Source: Zerene cesonia (taxonomy: Eukaryota; Arthropoda; Insecta; Lepidoptera; Pieridae). Taken from it: 64,000 nucleotides of DNA. Positions 23,501 to 34,467 of the stretch are shown piece after piece. Position 1 is the stretch's first letter, and each line of letters begins with the position of its first letter. The DNA lies in assembly GCF_012273895.1 (NCBI RefSeq), contig NC_052112.1:7726102-7790101 (forward strand), written 5' to 3'. The notes under the pieces were generated by a model that saw only the letters and a program-made list of their open reading frames with translations, was not told the DNA's origin and did no database searches. The translations under genes were made by a program, and so were the position numbers.

Positions 23501-24449
23501 AGTGAATTTAAATGAACATTGTGCAACTGGCATATTACATAATTTATGAATGCAGAATCTACGGTGCTGTATAAAATCGATGCAGAACGTTTCTTTATTG
23601 TTTTAGTGATGTACTTCAATGAACAACCCTTTAATTCTAAACAAATTATTAATTACATCTATAAGAGACGCAAGTATTGATTTTTTGGCTGTGCTGATAA
23701 AAACGTATATATAAAATTTACTAGAAAACGTAGACGTACGTAGAAGATTTACCACTTGGTGCAATTTTTAAAATTTTCAATTTCAGGAAAGGTTTTACTT
23801 TATCCTCAGAGCTCAAACACAATATTCAAATCTCTTATGGTGGCATTGCAAAGAAAGGTAACAAATAAAATAGACATATATTTATCTATAGTAGATAGAT
23901 AATATATTGTCACAATCAATTGTGATAATTAACATTCTTTCAATATTCGTCGACATGAAATGTGATTCAATTGATAACATATTTCGAAAGAAATTGGAGA
24001 TTATCTAATAGATAATATAACTTTAAATGTATTCATCTCATAAGATTGTTAATTAAATAGCCATAAAAATTCTGATGTCTATTAGTATGAACGCGTGCGG
24101 CCCTTTCACAAGCGTGGGTGAAGATATTAAATCAACGTGCAGTACCTACCATCATTATAAATAATGGATAGATAAGTGCAAGACAATAGATTGCATCTCT
24201 CGTGGGTGCGTTATGGCCATTTTATTTTGATCTGTAAATAACACCTGCGCATGTTTAAATTATAATCGTTTATTATCACTAAGAGCTCTCTTTAATTTGG
24301 CTATTTTAACATTAGTACGTAGGCGTATCATTTAAAAAAATAATCAAATGTACGATTGATAATTAAATATAAATGAAATTTCACTTCACTGTTTTTTAAA
24401 TGAGTGAAAAATTTATATAATATATAAATGTATATTATGATATGTATAT
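20515..24449. other. Intergenic or intronic, AT-rich; one degraded repeat
   Basis: No gene is supported. A moderately GC-richer block at about 22190-22380 (aacatatcttagccgcccac, ctcgagaaagcagctg and flanks) could be a conserved non-coding element. Otherwise the DNA is low in complexity and AT-rich, apart from the repeat scrap at 23145. Confidence 0.5.
23145..23225 (+). mobile_element. Degraded family C fragment
   Basis: The text tagctaggtggatttatcgt, ctccaaaacccccgtatgat, aaattt and gctgaagccc aligns by eye with the interior of the 20012-20514 element (tagctagatcgatttatcgc, cccgaaaccccctatatact). It is heavily mutated and truncated. Confidence 0.5.
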
Positions 24450-25546
24450 CTTATATCTTTAAACGAGCAATTCTTGTATATATATATATATATAATTGGA
24501 ATCTCGGAATCGGCTCCAACGANNNNNNNNNNNNNNNNNNNNNNNNNNNNNNNNNNNNNNNNNNNNNNNNNNNNNNNNNNNNNNNNNNNNNNNNNNNNNN
24601 NNNNNNNNNNNNNNNNNNNNNNNNNNNNNNNNNNNNNNNNNNNNNNNNNNNNNNNNNNNNNNNNNNNNNNNNNNNNNNNNNNNNNNNNNNNNNNNNNNNN
24701 NNNNNNNNNNNNNNNNNNNNNNNNNNNNNNNNNNNNNNNNNNNNNNNNNNNNNNNNNNNNNNNNNNNNNNNNNNNNNNNNNNNNNNNNNNNNNNNNNNNN
24801 NNNNNNNNNNNNNNNNNNNNNNNNNNNNNNNNNNNNNNNNNNNNNNNNNNNNNNNNNNNNNNNNNNNNNNNNNNNNNNNNNNNNNNNNNNNNNNNNNNNN
24901 NNNNNNNNNNNNNNNNNNNNNNNNNNNNNNNNNNNNNNNNNNNNNNNNNNNNNNNNNNNNNNNNNNNNNNNNNNNNNNNNNNNNNNNNNNNNNNNNNNNN
25001 NNNNNNNNNNNNNNNNNNNNNNNNNNNNNNNNNNNNNNNNNNNNNNNNNNNNNNNNNNNNNNNNNNNNNNNNNNNNNNNNNNNNNNNNNNNNNNNNNNNN
25101 NNNNNNNNNNNNNNNNNNNNNNNNNNNNNNNNNNNNNNNNNNNNNNNNNNNNNNNNNNNNNNNNNNNNNNNNNNNNNNNNNNNNNNNNNNNNNNNNNNNN
25201 NNNNNNNNNNNNNNNNNNNNNNNNNNNNNNNNNNNNNNNNNNNNNNNNNNNNNNNNNNNNNNNNNNNNNNNNNNNNNNNNNNNNNNNNNNNNNNNNNNNN
25301 NNNNNNNNNNNNNNNNNNNNNNNNNNNNNNNNNNNNNNNNNNNNNNNNNNNNNNNNNNNNNNNNNNNNNNNNNNNNNNNNNNNNNNNNNNNNNNNNNNNN
25401 NNNNNNNNNNNNNNNNNNNNNNNNNNNNNNNNNNNNNNNNNNNNNNNNNNNNNNNNNNNNNNNNNNNNNNNNNNNNNNNNNNNNNNNNNNNNNNNNNNNN
25501 NNNNNNNNNNNNNNNNNNNNNNTTTCAACCGCGGGTCACAGCTAGT
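24450..25546 (-). mobile_element. Composite A/C element interrupted by gap 2
   Basis: The left flank (24450-24522) is the reverse complement of the family C tail: aaacgagcaattcttg, a TA microsatellite, then ggaatctcggaatcggctcc. The right flank (25523-25546) is the reverse complement of the family A head: tttcaaccgcgggtcacagc, then tagt. Both ends fit one minus-strand copy of the 503-bp element at 20012-20514. In that copy the matching interior is roughly 380-400 bp, so the real gap is probably much shorter than 1000. Confidence 0.7.
24523..25522. other. Assembly gap 2 (1000 N)
   Basis: This placeholder lies inside a retroelement copy. Long open frames that appear to cross it are artefacts of translating N. 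Confidence 0.98.
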
Positions 25547-25576
25547 GTATATAAATGTATATTAATTGTTGCGCAC

Positions 25577-25837
25577 GCTTCGGCACGAATTGAGCCTGTT
25601 CATTGCGGGGAAGGTACCATAGAAGATGCTTGTGAAATAGAAGCATGCGAATGCTTTGCTACTGGGTTTTGGACGTTTACGGTGACGGGCTTTTTCCTAC
25701 GTTACCCAGTCCTTTCTTTGTTTGCCATCGACAATCCCTTTTTGTATATCTTACATTTTAAAAAGCTGGCCGTGTATTAGTAGTGACCCTGAACTCTGAT
25801 TTTTTTATTGGCGGCCTATTAGGCTGTTATAAAAAAA
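25577..25837 (+). mobile_element. SINE-like element, family D
   Basis: It begins gcttcggcacgaattgagcc and contains gcggggaaggtaccatagaa, gaagcatgcgaatgctttgc and acgtttacggtgacgggc, ending near gttataaaaaaacgac. The head matches 18494 and 19165 (minus). It starts only 30 bp from the composite element at gap 2, so elements are nested or clustered here. The interior differs from the 18494 copy and may belong to a longer subfamily. Confidence 0.55.
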
Positions 25838-28800
25838 CGACTCCCAATTAAATGAACCCACGTTGATATAATATTGTAAGTAACATTACAAACGTTTGTT
25901 CGAGAATTAAACTGTTTATTTATTCAGGTAAACTCGTAATTTAATGACCATTAAATCTGTAGCGCCGTGTAAGAAACTCTTTGAACCGTTATTGGTCAAG
26001 TGGGCGGTTTGTTCTCCAGATTTATTAAACTCATCTAAACGACATTAACATTAAATAAAAGCAGTCGGCTTTATTATCGCGTGGCTAAATCTATTTTATA
26101 ATGGGTTAAAATGTTTAATAGACTGTGTTGACATCAAATAAATTGAGTTCAATTAATTTCTGTTTTTGACGCCAAAAGATTGCCATTATATATAGACTTG
26201 TTTTGTTTTCTTTTATTATGTGATGAGTAAATGTGGATTTTCCTGTTGTTATAATGTGGATTTATACAGGATTTTGGAGATGTCAAATTTGTTTATTTGC
26301 TACATATGTTTATTTCTTTAAAATAAACCGCATCACAACTGCTGACAACGCAATTTACATTTTCCTTCATCTTGAGTAAGATATTCTATTATATTAAGGA
26401 AGATAAAATTACAGATAAAAAAATAATGTTATGATCTGTAATAATACAATGTCAATATTGATAAAATAAATTTGATGTAGATAATTGCAGTGGACGTTTT
26501 TAGGCACGTTCAACTCTCTTAAAATAGGTATTTACGACTAAATGATTCTGATTTACATACTTATAAATTTAACATACGAACGGAAGAATAGCTATAATAT
26601 ATGTCCTGCATCACAAAATTATCAAAAAGGAAGGCGCGGCGTGGCGGTCGCAAGTATTATATTGATTTTGACCCCAATTATGCAAATGTTCCACTCCTCA
26701 ATTTAGCAAGAATCTGGCGAGGATTGAAAGTCCGTTAAAATGACAACCGGGAGCCATTCGCTGTGAATAATAAATGTAAAGAATAACATTTTTTATTCTT
26801 TTTGATGTAAAAATGGACGTGCCTCCAGTGCGAGTGTTTGTATCACATTTTGTAGTGTGTTAAAAAATAAAAGCTAGAATTATTATACATTTTGAAATGA
26901 ACTGTAATCTTAACTGAGTTGAAATTATATTTCGTTTACGATTTGTCTGAATATTAGAATACTAAATCTAGTTATATTTCCATTTTCTTTTGCGAATATA
27001 TTTTTCTTAAAGTTTTTGTTGTTTTAAAAATACATGTTTATGTATACAGCCTAATTATTTATATTTATAAATTTCTTAATAAAAACATATCTGTAATCAT
27101 AGAATGTTGTCAATTTTTTATAATTACTATTTTTACTGCTATCAGTAGTTGATTTTTATTGACCTATGTCAATGAAGAAAGAGAAATGTATGACCTATTG
27201 TCATACGTAACATTTTATTACTTCATATTGTCTATTATTTTATCGCAGGGTAGTGATTACCGAGGATTTACCGAGCCACCAAAATAGAGTGACATGCTGT
27301 GCGTAGACATAATATTGCAATGTGCAGAACGTTTCTAGGATGTTCTGGAAAGGAAAGTAGAAATGGATGGCTAGTAGATAGAGGGATAGCATTTCAAACA
27401 TCTGACTTATAATATACGGACTATCACGCATGCCAACTGTCCAATTGATTTTTATTGAAATTGATATTTTGTTGGGACAGTTTAGGGAAAAGACGTTATA
27501 CGTGTCGACATCTTTTCCTCACAATAAACGGAGGTCTTTAGGGGTACTTATATTTACATCTACTTTAATGATTGAGTTTTCTTTTATGTTTCATTCTCTT
27601 TGTTCACAAATGGGACGATGGACTTCCTTACCATTATATGTTCTTAACAATATTCAATATTTTATTTATTTCGCAATAGATAGTATGCGTCTGTAAGGAA
27701 TGATTTATGACCACATATTTTTTTGTTCATCAAAATATAGGGATTAACGTTGTTATGCAATTTATCATTACTAATTAAGTATTCAATTTTTTGTACAAGT
27801 ATCAATTACTGAATTGTGGCTCATTAGGAGTGTACAGAACATTCGACCGAAACTGGTCGCAGCAAAAAGTAACCCTGTTATTCAATAGACGTTCCGATGA
27901 GAGCGCTGATTTTATTATCTATAAAATAAAATAGTAGGTCTATAGCTATTGGAAGGCTTTGTATTAACTTTTATGAGATCCCCGCCGCGTTGTTTGACCG
28001 CGAGCTTATTTCTTCGAATTAATTAAGTTATTATTTACATTTTGATCACAGTGTATATAACCGTAGATGTACAACCAATTTTAAAATATTTATTGTTGAA
28101 TGATTTTGCCGTATTATCGTTTGCATCAGGATATACCAATTCTTACCCCAATTCTTGTAAAATACTTATTTGGATTTCTGATTATATATATTCAACTACG
28201 AACTTCATTTCATTCTAAACGAAAGGAACATGAACAATTAACGGTAATAAAAAACAAACAAAAATATCGCGTTTTCAATTTTTTTTTAATTCAAGAAATG
28301 ATAGAACAACTGCACCATTACCTAGATTTACCGAATTTATATATTTTTTTACTTACCTAATTTGTTATTATTTTTTATTCCGTGTTATAATTATTTATAA
28401 ATAAATCAATTTGTCATTTTATTTCCATTAATTGGATTACTCACTAGCTCGTATTGGATATCTAAAATTAAAAATTTGACTGACTTGAGTTGCATTACAA
28501 CAACCTAATACTGCTTATGTTTATTACTTATAATAAAAGTACTTTTAAGAAACATCTTTTAAATACTATCAAAATCGGACCCTCGAGCATTAAATAACAC
28601 TTTAAGTAGGACGTAAAGTCTACCATCTGGAAACTTGTCCAAACTTATTGATACCGAACTTTAGTGGCCATTTGCAAAATGATACCCCGTTGTTCAATTT
28701 TATAACGTTAATTTACCGGACAGACATTTTTCCAATTGACTATTTATTTTGTACATTACGTTTAATTTTTTAGAAGAAAAATACTTTCATCAGGCTTTTA

Positions 28801-31800
28801 ATTGATTGATTTGTGTGTAACATATTTGAGGTTCTTCTATGCTAGTCATTAATAACTTTTATTTATTTAATTTGTAACTCATAATTAGAGATTAAAACTC
28901 AAAATTAAATATTTATTTATTCATCCAAGCTAAAAGAAATGCAAACACCAAAAAAATTATTCATCGTTCAGAAAGCAGTTTTTATACGAAACTATGTATT
29001 TACTCTTTGTAGCAATAATGCTGCAAAGAACTATCTTATGGCTAGTCCTAGTAAACCTTTTTATACGATAAAAAAAATTATGTCACTCAGGATTTTGGTG
29101 AACCATGCACTACCGACTTTGCTGGGTGGATTGACATTCTAACAATTACCCAAAACAAATTAGACCACAATTTGTTCAAACCTAGAGCTTTTTTTTTTAT
29201 ATTTTATCATTATGTGTATCTTTTGTAACTTAACATAAAATATATAGGAAAATGAATCATCTGTTCATGCATATTGATTTCATACATCAATATCATAATA
29301 ACAGCTGTTCCTCAGGAAACTGAACAAGTCAAAAGTCACGAAGGTGACACGACTTGACACCGACCTGTGTTTGAACGGACAATTCTAATTTTGCAGGGTT
29401 ATATAATTACATTTGGTATTTCTATACTCTGGAATTCTTCAATGTTTGTTTTGATCGCTGTGGAAGTTTATTTGTATGTGCTTCAAATAAAAAAGTGAAA
29501 GAAGTGATAGATATTGTTTTACTATCAGCTATAGTTAAATTCTGAGAGTATTATTCTCGGTGCAGCTGTAAAAGATATCCATTTTACTTAGTACCTTCTA
29601 TTTCTAAAGTCCATCCAGATTTGTAAATCTTTTTAAATAGGTAATTTAATTATTTATTTGGTTTCAATCATTACGATCGACATGATTGCTATTTGTACTT
29701 TTGAGATTGTAATGTCTGAATGATATTCAGCCATCTCTATCTAAAGGTTCTAACAAGCGTTATAATAAATTGAAATATGTACCAGAAAAATGCACGTGGT
29801 GTATTACACAACAGCTATAATATAAGTTATGCATTATGCATATTATGCATAATAATTAACAATATAAAATACTAATATTAATAAATATAATATTTAACAA
29901 TATAATTTTAAAGGGAAAATTGATTGACCTTAGGTATCTATTGTATTTCTTTACAACTTACATGCTTTTGAGTTTTGACATTTTTGTAAAACTTTAGTCT
30001 ATTTTGAGTTCCTAGCGTTTCAGCCAATGCGCCACGTTACAGTTTTAAACAAAGGCATATCGATATTCAGTAATGGTAAGCAATTGTATAAATTGAACCG
30101 TTCAGTGGCGGACGCAATGGTCCGTGAAATGGTTCCCGATACCGACTCTCTATCTTAATGCTTTGGATACATTTCTTAATGTTACAATTTAGGCCAGGCT
30201 ATATATTAGGTAAATGGAATGTTTATAACGATATATATTGATATTTAAAATATTTATTGTATGCCAGTTTCGTTTGTATTGTATTGTATATAATGGAGGA
30301 TATATCTGTCGCAACTATTTGATAATATGACTAGTTTACACGGAGTTGCCAACGTGTTGTGACGAAAGCAGACTGTATTAAGACTTTAAATTATGTACTC
30401 TTAGGACGAAATCTATTAAGAATATGATTATATGGATTTAATTGATAGCATGCTGCTTATTTTTGAAAACTCATATTTAATGTATGTAACAAAGCGTATT
30501 TTTATTGTACAAAAATTTGTCATGCAGTACAAATGTTATGTATTTATTCAGGACGCTTTTATGTATGTTTGAATAGTGAGGAAGTTATCTCTAAACTATT
30601 CAGAATAATATCTGCTTTACTATCTTTATACACATCGTGCATAGTTTATTTTCTGTCGCTTTTATTTAATTACTTAAATATTTTACTTGTCTTAAGGGAT
30701 CGAATTAAGGTTTTCTTTAATAAAACAAAAACAGTTATGGTACAGAGTTTATTTTTCATGATATAAACACACTATCTGTCCAGTATTTACAATATTCGGG
30801 ATAAGTTCGTTGACCTACGATCGAACTGTATACAACTTAATCGCATCTACTTCCATTTATATTTAACAAAGTTTTCTTTTACAATGATGTAAAAGGACGT
30901 TGCCCACTAAAACGTAAAAGTAAATTTACTACTTACATAGTACTTTAAAAAATGCGTAAATATTTCAAAATAATAATTCGCATTTGACCTGAAAAAGTAT
31001 CGCAAACCTTTAACTAAGACTAACCAGTATTGTGAGTAATTTCTGCTCTAATGACCTTTAATGTTTAATTAAAATGGAGTGGTACGGTGTAGTGGGCAGC
31101 CCTTAATTATTTATCTTACAAAAAAAAGAATCGTATTTTCTTAAAGAGGGTTGCAACAATAACATTTTTATGTCTTATAACGTTAAGCAGAAATCATTCG
31201 CATGAATAAAAGATTTAATATTTTCCTGGGTGAAAATAATTCTACGGATATTGTATTCAAATGTCAGTATGATACATAAAAATTTAGTTGCACGTTTTTT
31301 GGTTGTTGATCATTCCCGAGAGGGTTATGCTTCGGTAATGAATAATTATAATTAATAGATTCATTACCGGTACATCACTAACAATTTATATAATATACAA
31401 CACAATTAAAATACATTCTGCCGCCATTAAATGGCGAATATAATACATTTTTAAAGCACGATCGATTCATATAATATCCAATTTTCACTACGTTCTTTAT
31501 AACTAATAATTTCTTGGAATTTTCAGCTTTTGTCTAAATGTCTAAATCAAATATAACCACGAAACGGCATCATAGATGGTAAGAATTTACAAGTGCCTAC
31601 TTTTTGGCTTTTTGTCTTTTGTTATACTCACTACCTATTTAACATATTCTGTGGTCTTTGCAAGTAGGGTCTCTATTAAAATGAATCTATAATAAGGAAA
31701 TAACTTTCTTAATCACTTTATGGATACTGAATATGTATCACAATGGTTTTGGTATGTTAATGCATAGTAAGATTTATCTAAACTTTTATATAAACGCAGT

Positions 31801-32545
31801 TTGACGTTATTTTTATTATAAGATATATAAAGACTCTACTTGTAAGTAATACGTATTAGGTAAAAACTCTATATTTGTAGACCAAGAGTGACTTACTAAT
31901 TGATACATATATTTAAATAAGCAGTAAGCAAATATTGTTAAAAAATTAGGCCCTATCCAACCTGCTCTTCATACAGCATCTATAAATGTAAAATATTACT
32001 ATAACAGACACAAAGTCAACCTAAATATAGTAATCCTGTATCACATAATATTAGATTAAATTATGACTTAATTATATTTATTATAAATAATAATATGGCA
32101 ACAAAACATAATTACTTAGCTAAGCACCTAGACCAGTAGGATTTTAGGTATGTACACATATACAATCGATATTTTTATATTCATTATATTAATCGATATA
32201 TATTTTCTAAGAGAATTATTGCCAATCAGCTAATATTAATATTAACATTGAATAGAGATTCTTTATATATGTTTCTTATTATGACGATTTCACATTCAAT
32301 TAAATGCAATTATAATATAAGATTCATCACCTATACTAATTATATAAAACGAGAAAATTATTTACAAAATACAGTTAACATTCTGATATGCTCTGTACAA
32401 TCGCAGACTTCAAAATGATATTTTCATGCTCGTATAGGCATTTCCGTTTAAATAGTAAACTTAGTTTAATTTGGAAGCGTTCATACCAGGGACTAGCTAC
32501 AGACACACACTCCTACAAATGCATTAACATCGAACATTATTTGGA
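25838..32545. other. Intergenic between the glypican 3' end and upstream repeats
   Basis: No gene was recognised. Open frames such as 27240-27431, 28100-28360 and 30533-30766 are AT-driven and lack domains. GC-elevated islands at about 26640-26790 (with a perfect POU octamer ATGCAAAT at 26680-26687) and 27880-28020 are candidate non-coding elements. A triple ATGCAT cluster (29827-29852) and an 11-bp hairpin (31333-31369) are the only other structured items noted. Confidence 0.5.
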
Positions 32546-32551
32546 TTTATT
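32546..32551 (-). terminator. Predicted poly(A) signal of the glypican gene
   Basis: TTTATT on the plus strand is AATAAA on the minus strand, about 315 nt after the glypican stop. A GT-rich stretch (gtgtgtgtctgtag, minus strand) follows some 30-45 nt on. This is the expected order for cleavage and polyadenylation, with cleavage predicted near 32520-32535. No competing AATAAA was noticed between it and the stop. Confidence 0.5.
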
Positions 32552-32866
32552 ATTTCAGACTACCCTCTAGTAGCATTTACTTTGTACGAATTTAAAAAGT
32601 CACTAACATTTAATTTTGCTAACACTTTTACTGTATATTTAGCCTTAAGTATAATTACATGTGGAAAATGTGAATATTGCTATTGAATATCGTGGAAAAA
32701 TTGGCGTTTCTGTTTACCAAAAATGTGTATGTAATCGCTTTATCTTAATCAGTACACGAGAATCGTAAATAGTTTCTCACAAAACGTCACAGTTTTACCA
32801 TTGCACAAATCCATATTACATATGATATGATCCAAAGTTCACTGGGCTCCCTCGAGCTGACTTAGT

Positions 32867-32994
32867 TTAGAGGCGACTGATGCTTGACAACAGTACAACG
32901 GTTGTGAGGCCGAAGGACATCATCGTTGAGGCGCCGCTGTTAATTTTTGGCGGCGCTGAGTATGTCTTTTCTTCGCCGCTGACCGTTCCTTCGG
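32867..32994 (-). CDS. dally: Glypican exon D (GPI signal and stop)
   Basis: The exon is 128 bp with acceptor ttttcttctag. CC completes G+CC (Ala), followed by 41 codons and TAA. EGTVSGEEKTYSAPPKINSG is a hydrophilic spacer. The NSGAS region offers small residues for a GPI omega site. MMSFGLTTVVLLSSISRL is a short hydrophobic C-terminus with no cytosolic tail. This arrangement is what a GPI-anchored glypican requires. Confidence 0.87.
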
Positions 32995-34467
32995 CTAGAA
33001 GAAAATGTATGTATGATAAATGTGGAAACAGTATCCAAATGTTTATATAAACTATGCAACATTTGCATAAATAGCTTTATATGTAATATGTATCTAGATA
33101 ATTATTATATTATGTACTCTAAACGTATATAATATTATTATTATGATTGTTCCAAATGGTATGAGGAAAATATTAACTTAACGGGTAAAACATTTATGCA
33201 TTTTATCGAATCTAGGTTTGTCATACCTAACAACTATCAAACACATATATACACAAAAGGTGCTCACCAATATCATGAGATCCCGAGCCCTCTTCACCAG
33301 AGCCCTCAGTATCGTAGGAAGCGTCATCATCAGTGTAGAGGCGGCCGGAGCCTGAGCCCTCGTCTCCCGCTTCGTCACCTTGCATGAAAGCCTCAGCCGC
33401 TGGAGCACTCCATGAATGTTTTACGAGTAACTGTGGACGAAACAGATTGCTTAAAATTGTGGATATTATTAAGTACTTGGTATTCTTTATAATTTTTTCT
33501 TATTCAATTTAACGCATTATTTTTCGATAGATCTATCGATGTGAAACCGTTAGATTGTAAAAGGTCATGGTTAGGTTTGATTTATAAAAAAACTAAACAA
33601 AAATAGAAAACCTCAAAGCTATCGCCTGACGTGCACCTGACGGACGTTTGGGAAAACGAAATTTTAAGCATAAATACATATTAAAATTGCAAGCAATAGT
33701 TGCGTATCATATTGATCCCATTATTTTCGACAGTTAACAATCTAACGGCGTGTAAAATCTTACGGCGACATATATAATGGGATATTAATTTGATAAATAC
33801 ATTTATTTCATTAATTTGTTAAAGATTCAAATTCCTATTCATTTTTCTTGACGTTTACTACTTAAGCACGTACCTGTCTTGCTTGACGTAATCTATCTCC
33901 AAGGACTGCAATCTTGGAGTTTTGATTCATCTCAGTAGAAACTTCTGGATTGTATTTTTGATCACTTATAGAAGCTGATGCGACCAGTGCCTTGGTATAG
34001 CTAAATAGGAATAAAATTTGTATTATTAACACCGTTAATTAGTTTTAAAAAATTAATTGAACTTAATAATGTATGCACTAACCAAAATTTATATACTAAC
34101 GATAACATAGAACTATTACATTATCTCTTATTAAGAATAACGAAGTATGTATCTACAATTAATATAAGTGAGTTTTTTGTATGTCTTAAAGTTTTTACCC
34201 ATACGATTTAAACACTTACTCTCCAATGCTTTCCCCATTCCAACAGTGTTCATTACTATCAGCTGCAAAATCAGTATCATCGCAGAGTCCATCAGCCAGG
34301 CCCGCGAAGAGTTTCTTGCTAGCCGCGAGGGTTGCAGCGAACTGCAGAAGCTCAGTGTCCGGTGGGGGAGCGCGGAGAGCGTCTCGCCTGCTCGCGGTAG
34401 ATGTGGGCTGGGGCGAGGTGGTGCTGGGTGTGTCTAGTGTAGATGGCGGACCACATTCTTGGCGCAC
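32867..34467 (-). CDS. dally: Glypican, C-terminal four exons (partial; probably Dally type)
   Basis: Four exons join in phase through GT-AG introns of 219, 443 and 273 bp to give 221 residues ending in TAA. Glypicans are GPI-anchored heparan-sulfate proteoglycans at the cell surface that shape Wnt, Hedgehog and BMP-type signalling. Residues 75-78 are CWNG, in NEHCWNGESIGDYTKALV, and residues 99-103 are YNPEV. This matches the C-terminal end of the glypican cysteine-rich core. Four acidic-flanked Ser-Gly pairs (about 151-175) are the heparan-sulfate attachment region. A C-terminal NSGAS site followed by a hydrophobic tail is a GPI signal. The N-terminal signal peptide and most of the core are missing. 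The first exon opens at an acceptor, so the gene continues to higher coordinates, probably beyond the window. Glypican is firm; assignment to Dally and not Dally-like is inference, resting on the spacer before the SG sites and the lack of a Cys after them. Confidence 0.85.
33268..33430 (-). CDS. dally: Glypican exon C (heparan-sulfate attachment stalk)
   Basis: The exon is 163 bp (54 codons plus G) with acceptor cgtccacag and donor GTGAGC. It encodes LLVKHSWSAPAAEAFMQ, then the acidic Ser-Gly stalk: GDEAGDEGSGSGRLY, DDDASYD and TEGSGEEGSGSHDI. Four SG dipeptides with neighbouring Asp/Glu are classic sites for xylosyltransferase and heparan-sulfate chain addition. The 76-codon open frame over this region in another minus-strand frame is a shadow. 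Confidence 0.88.
33874..34000 (-). CDS. dally: Glypican exon B
   Basis: The exon is 127 bp with acceptor cctatttag and donor GTACGTG. Its first base completes GA+C (Asp). It then encodes 42 codons: YTKALVASASISDQKYNPEV, followed by STEMNQNSKIAVLGDRLRQ and ARQ. YTKALV and NPEV continue the CWNG block in the glypican pattern, and the rest is a predicted helix leading to the stalk. It ends in phase 0. Confidence 0.85.
34220..34467 (-). CDS. dally: Glypican exon A (CWNG exon)
   Basis: The exon is 248 bp: 82 codons plus GA. The acceptor is gcgtacag before GTGCGCC, with a branch-like ttactaat some 25 nt upstream. The donor is GTAAGTG. It encodes VRQECGPP, a Pro/Ser/Thr-rich loop, ELLQFAATLAASKKLFAGL, then LCDDTDF and NEHCWNGESIG. 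Cysteines at residues 5, 62 and 75 fall in the last part of the glypican core. It is markedly GC-richer than the flanking introns. The exact 5' boundary is the least certain junction, because the frame stays open for a while upstream. Confidence 0.8.

Noticed and set aside
24413..25780. Long open frames on both strands across gap 2, and similar ones across 57229-58354
   Set aside because: They consist almost entirely of translated N and are meaningless.
33178..33408. 76-codon minus frame and 63-codon plus frame over glypican exon C
   Set aside because: They are alternative frames of a real exon. The correct frame gives the Ser-Gly stalk and keeps splice phase.
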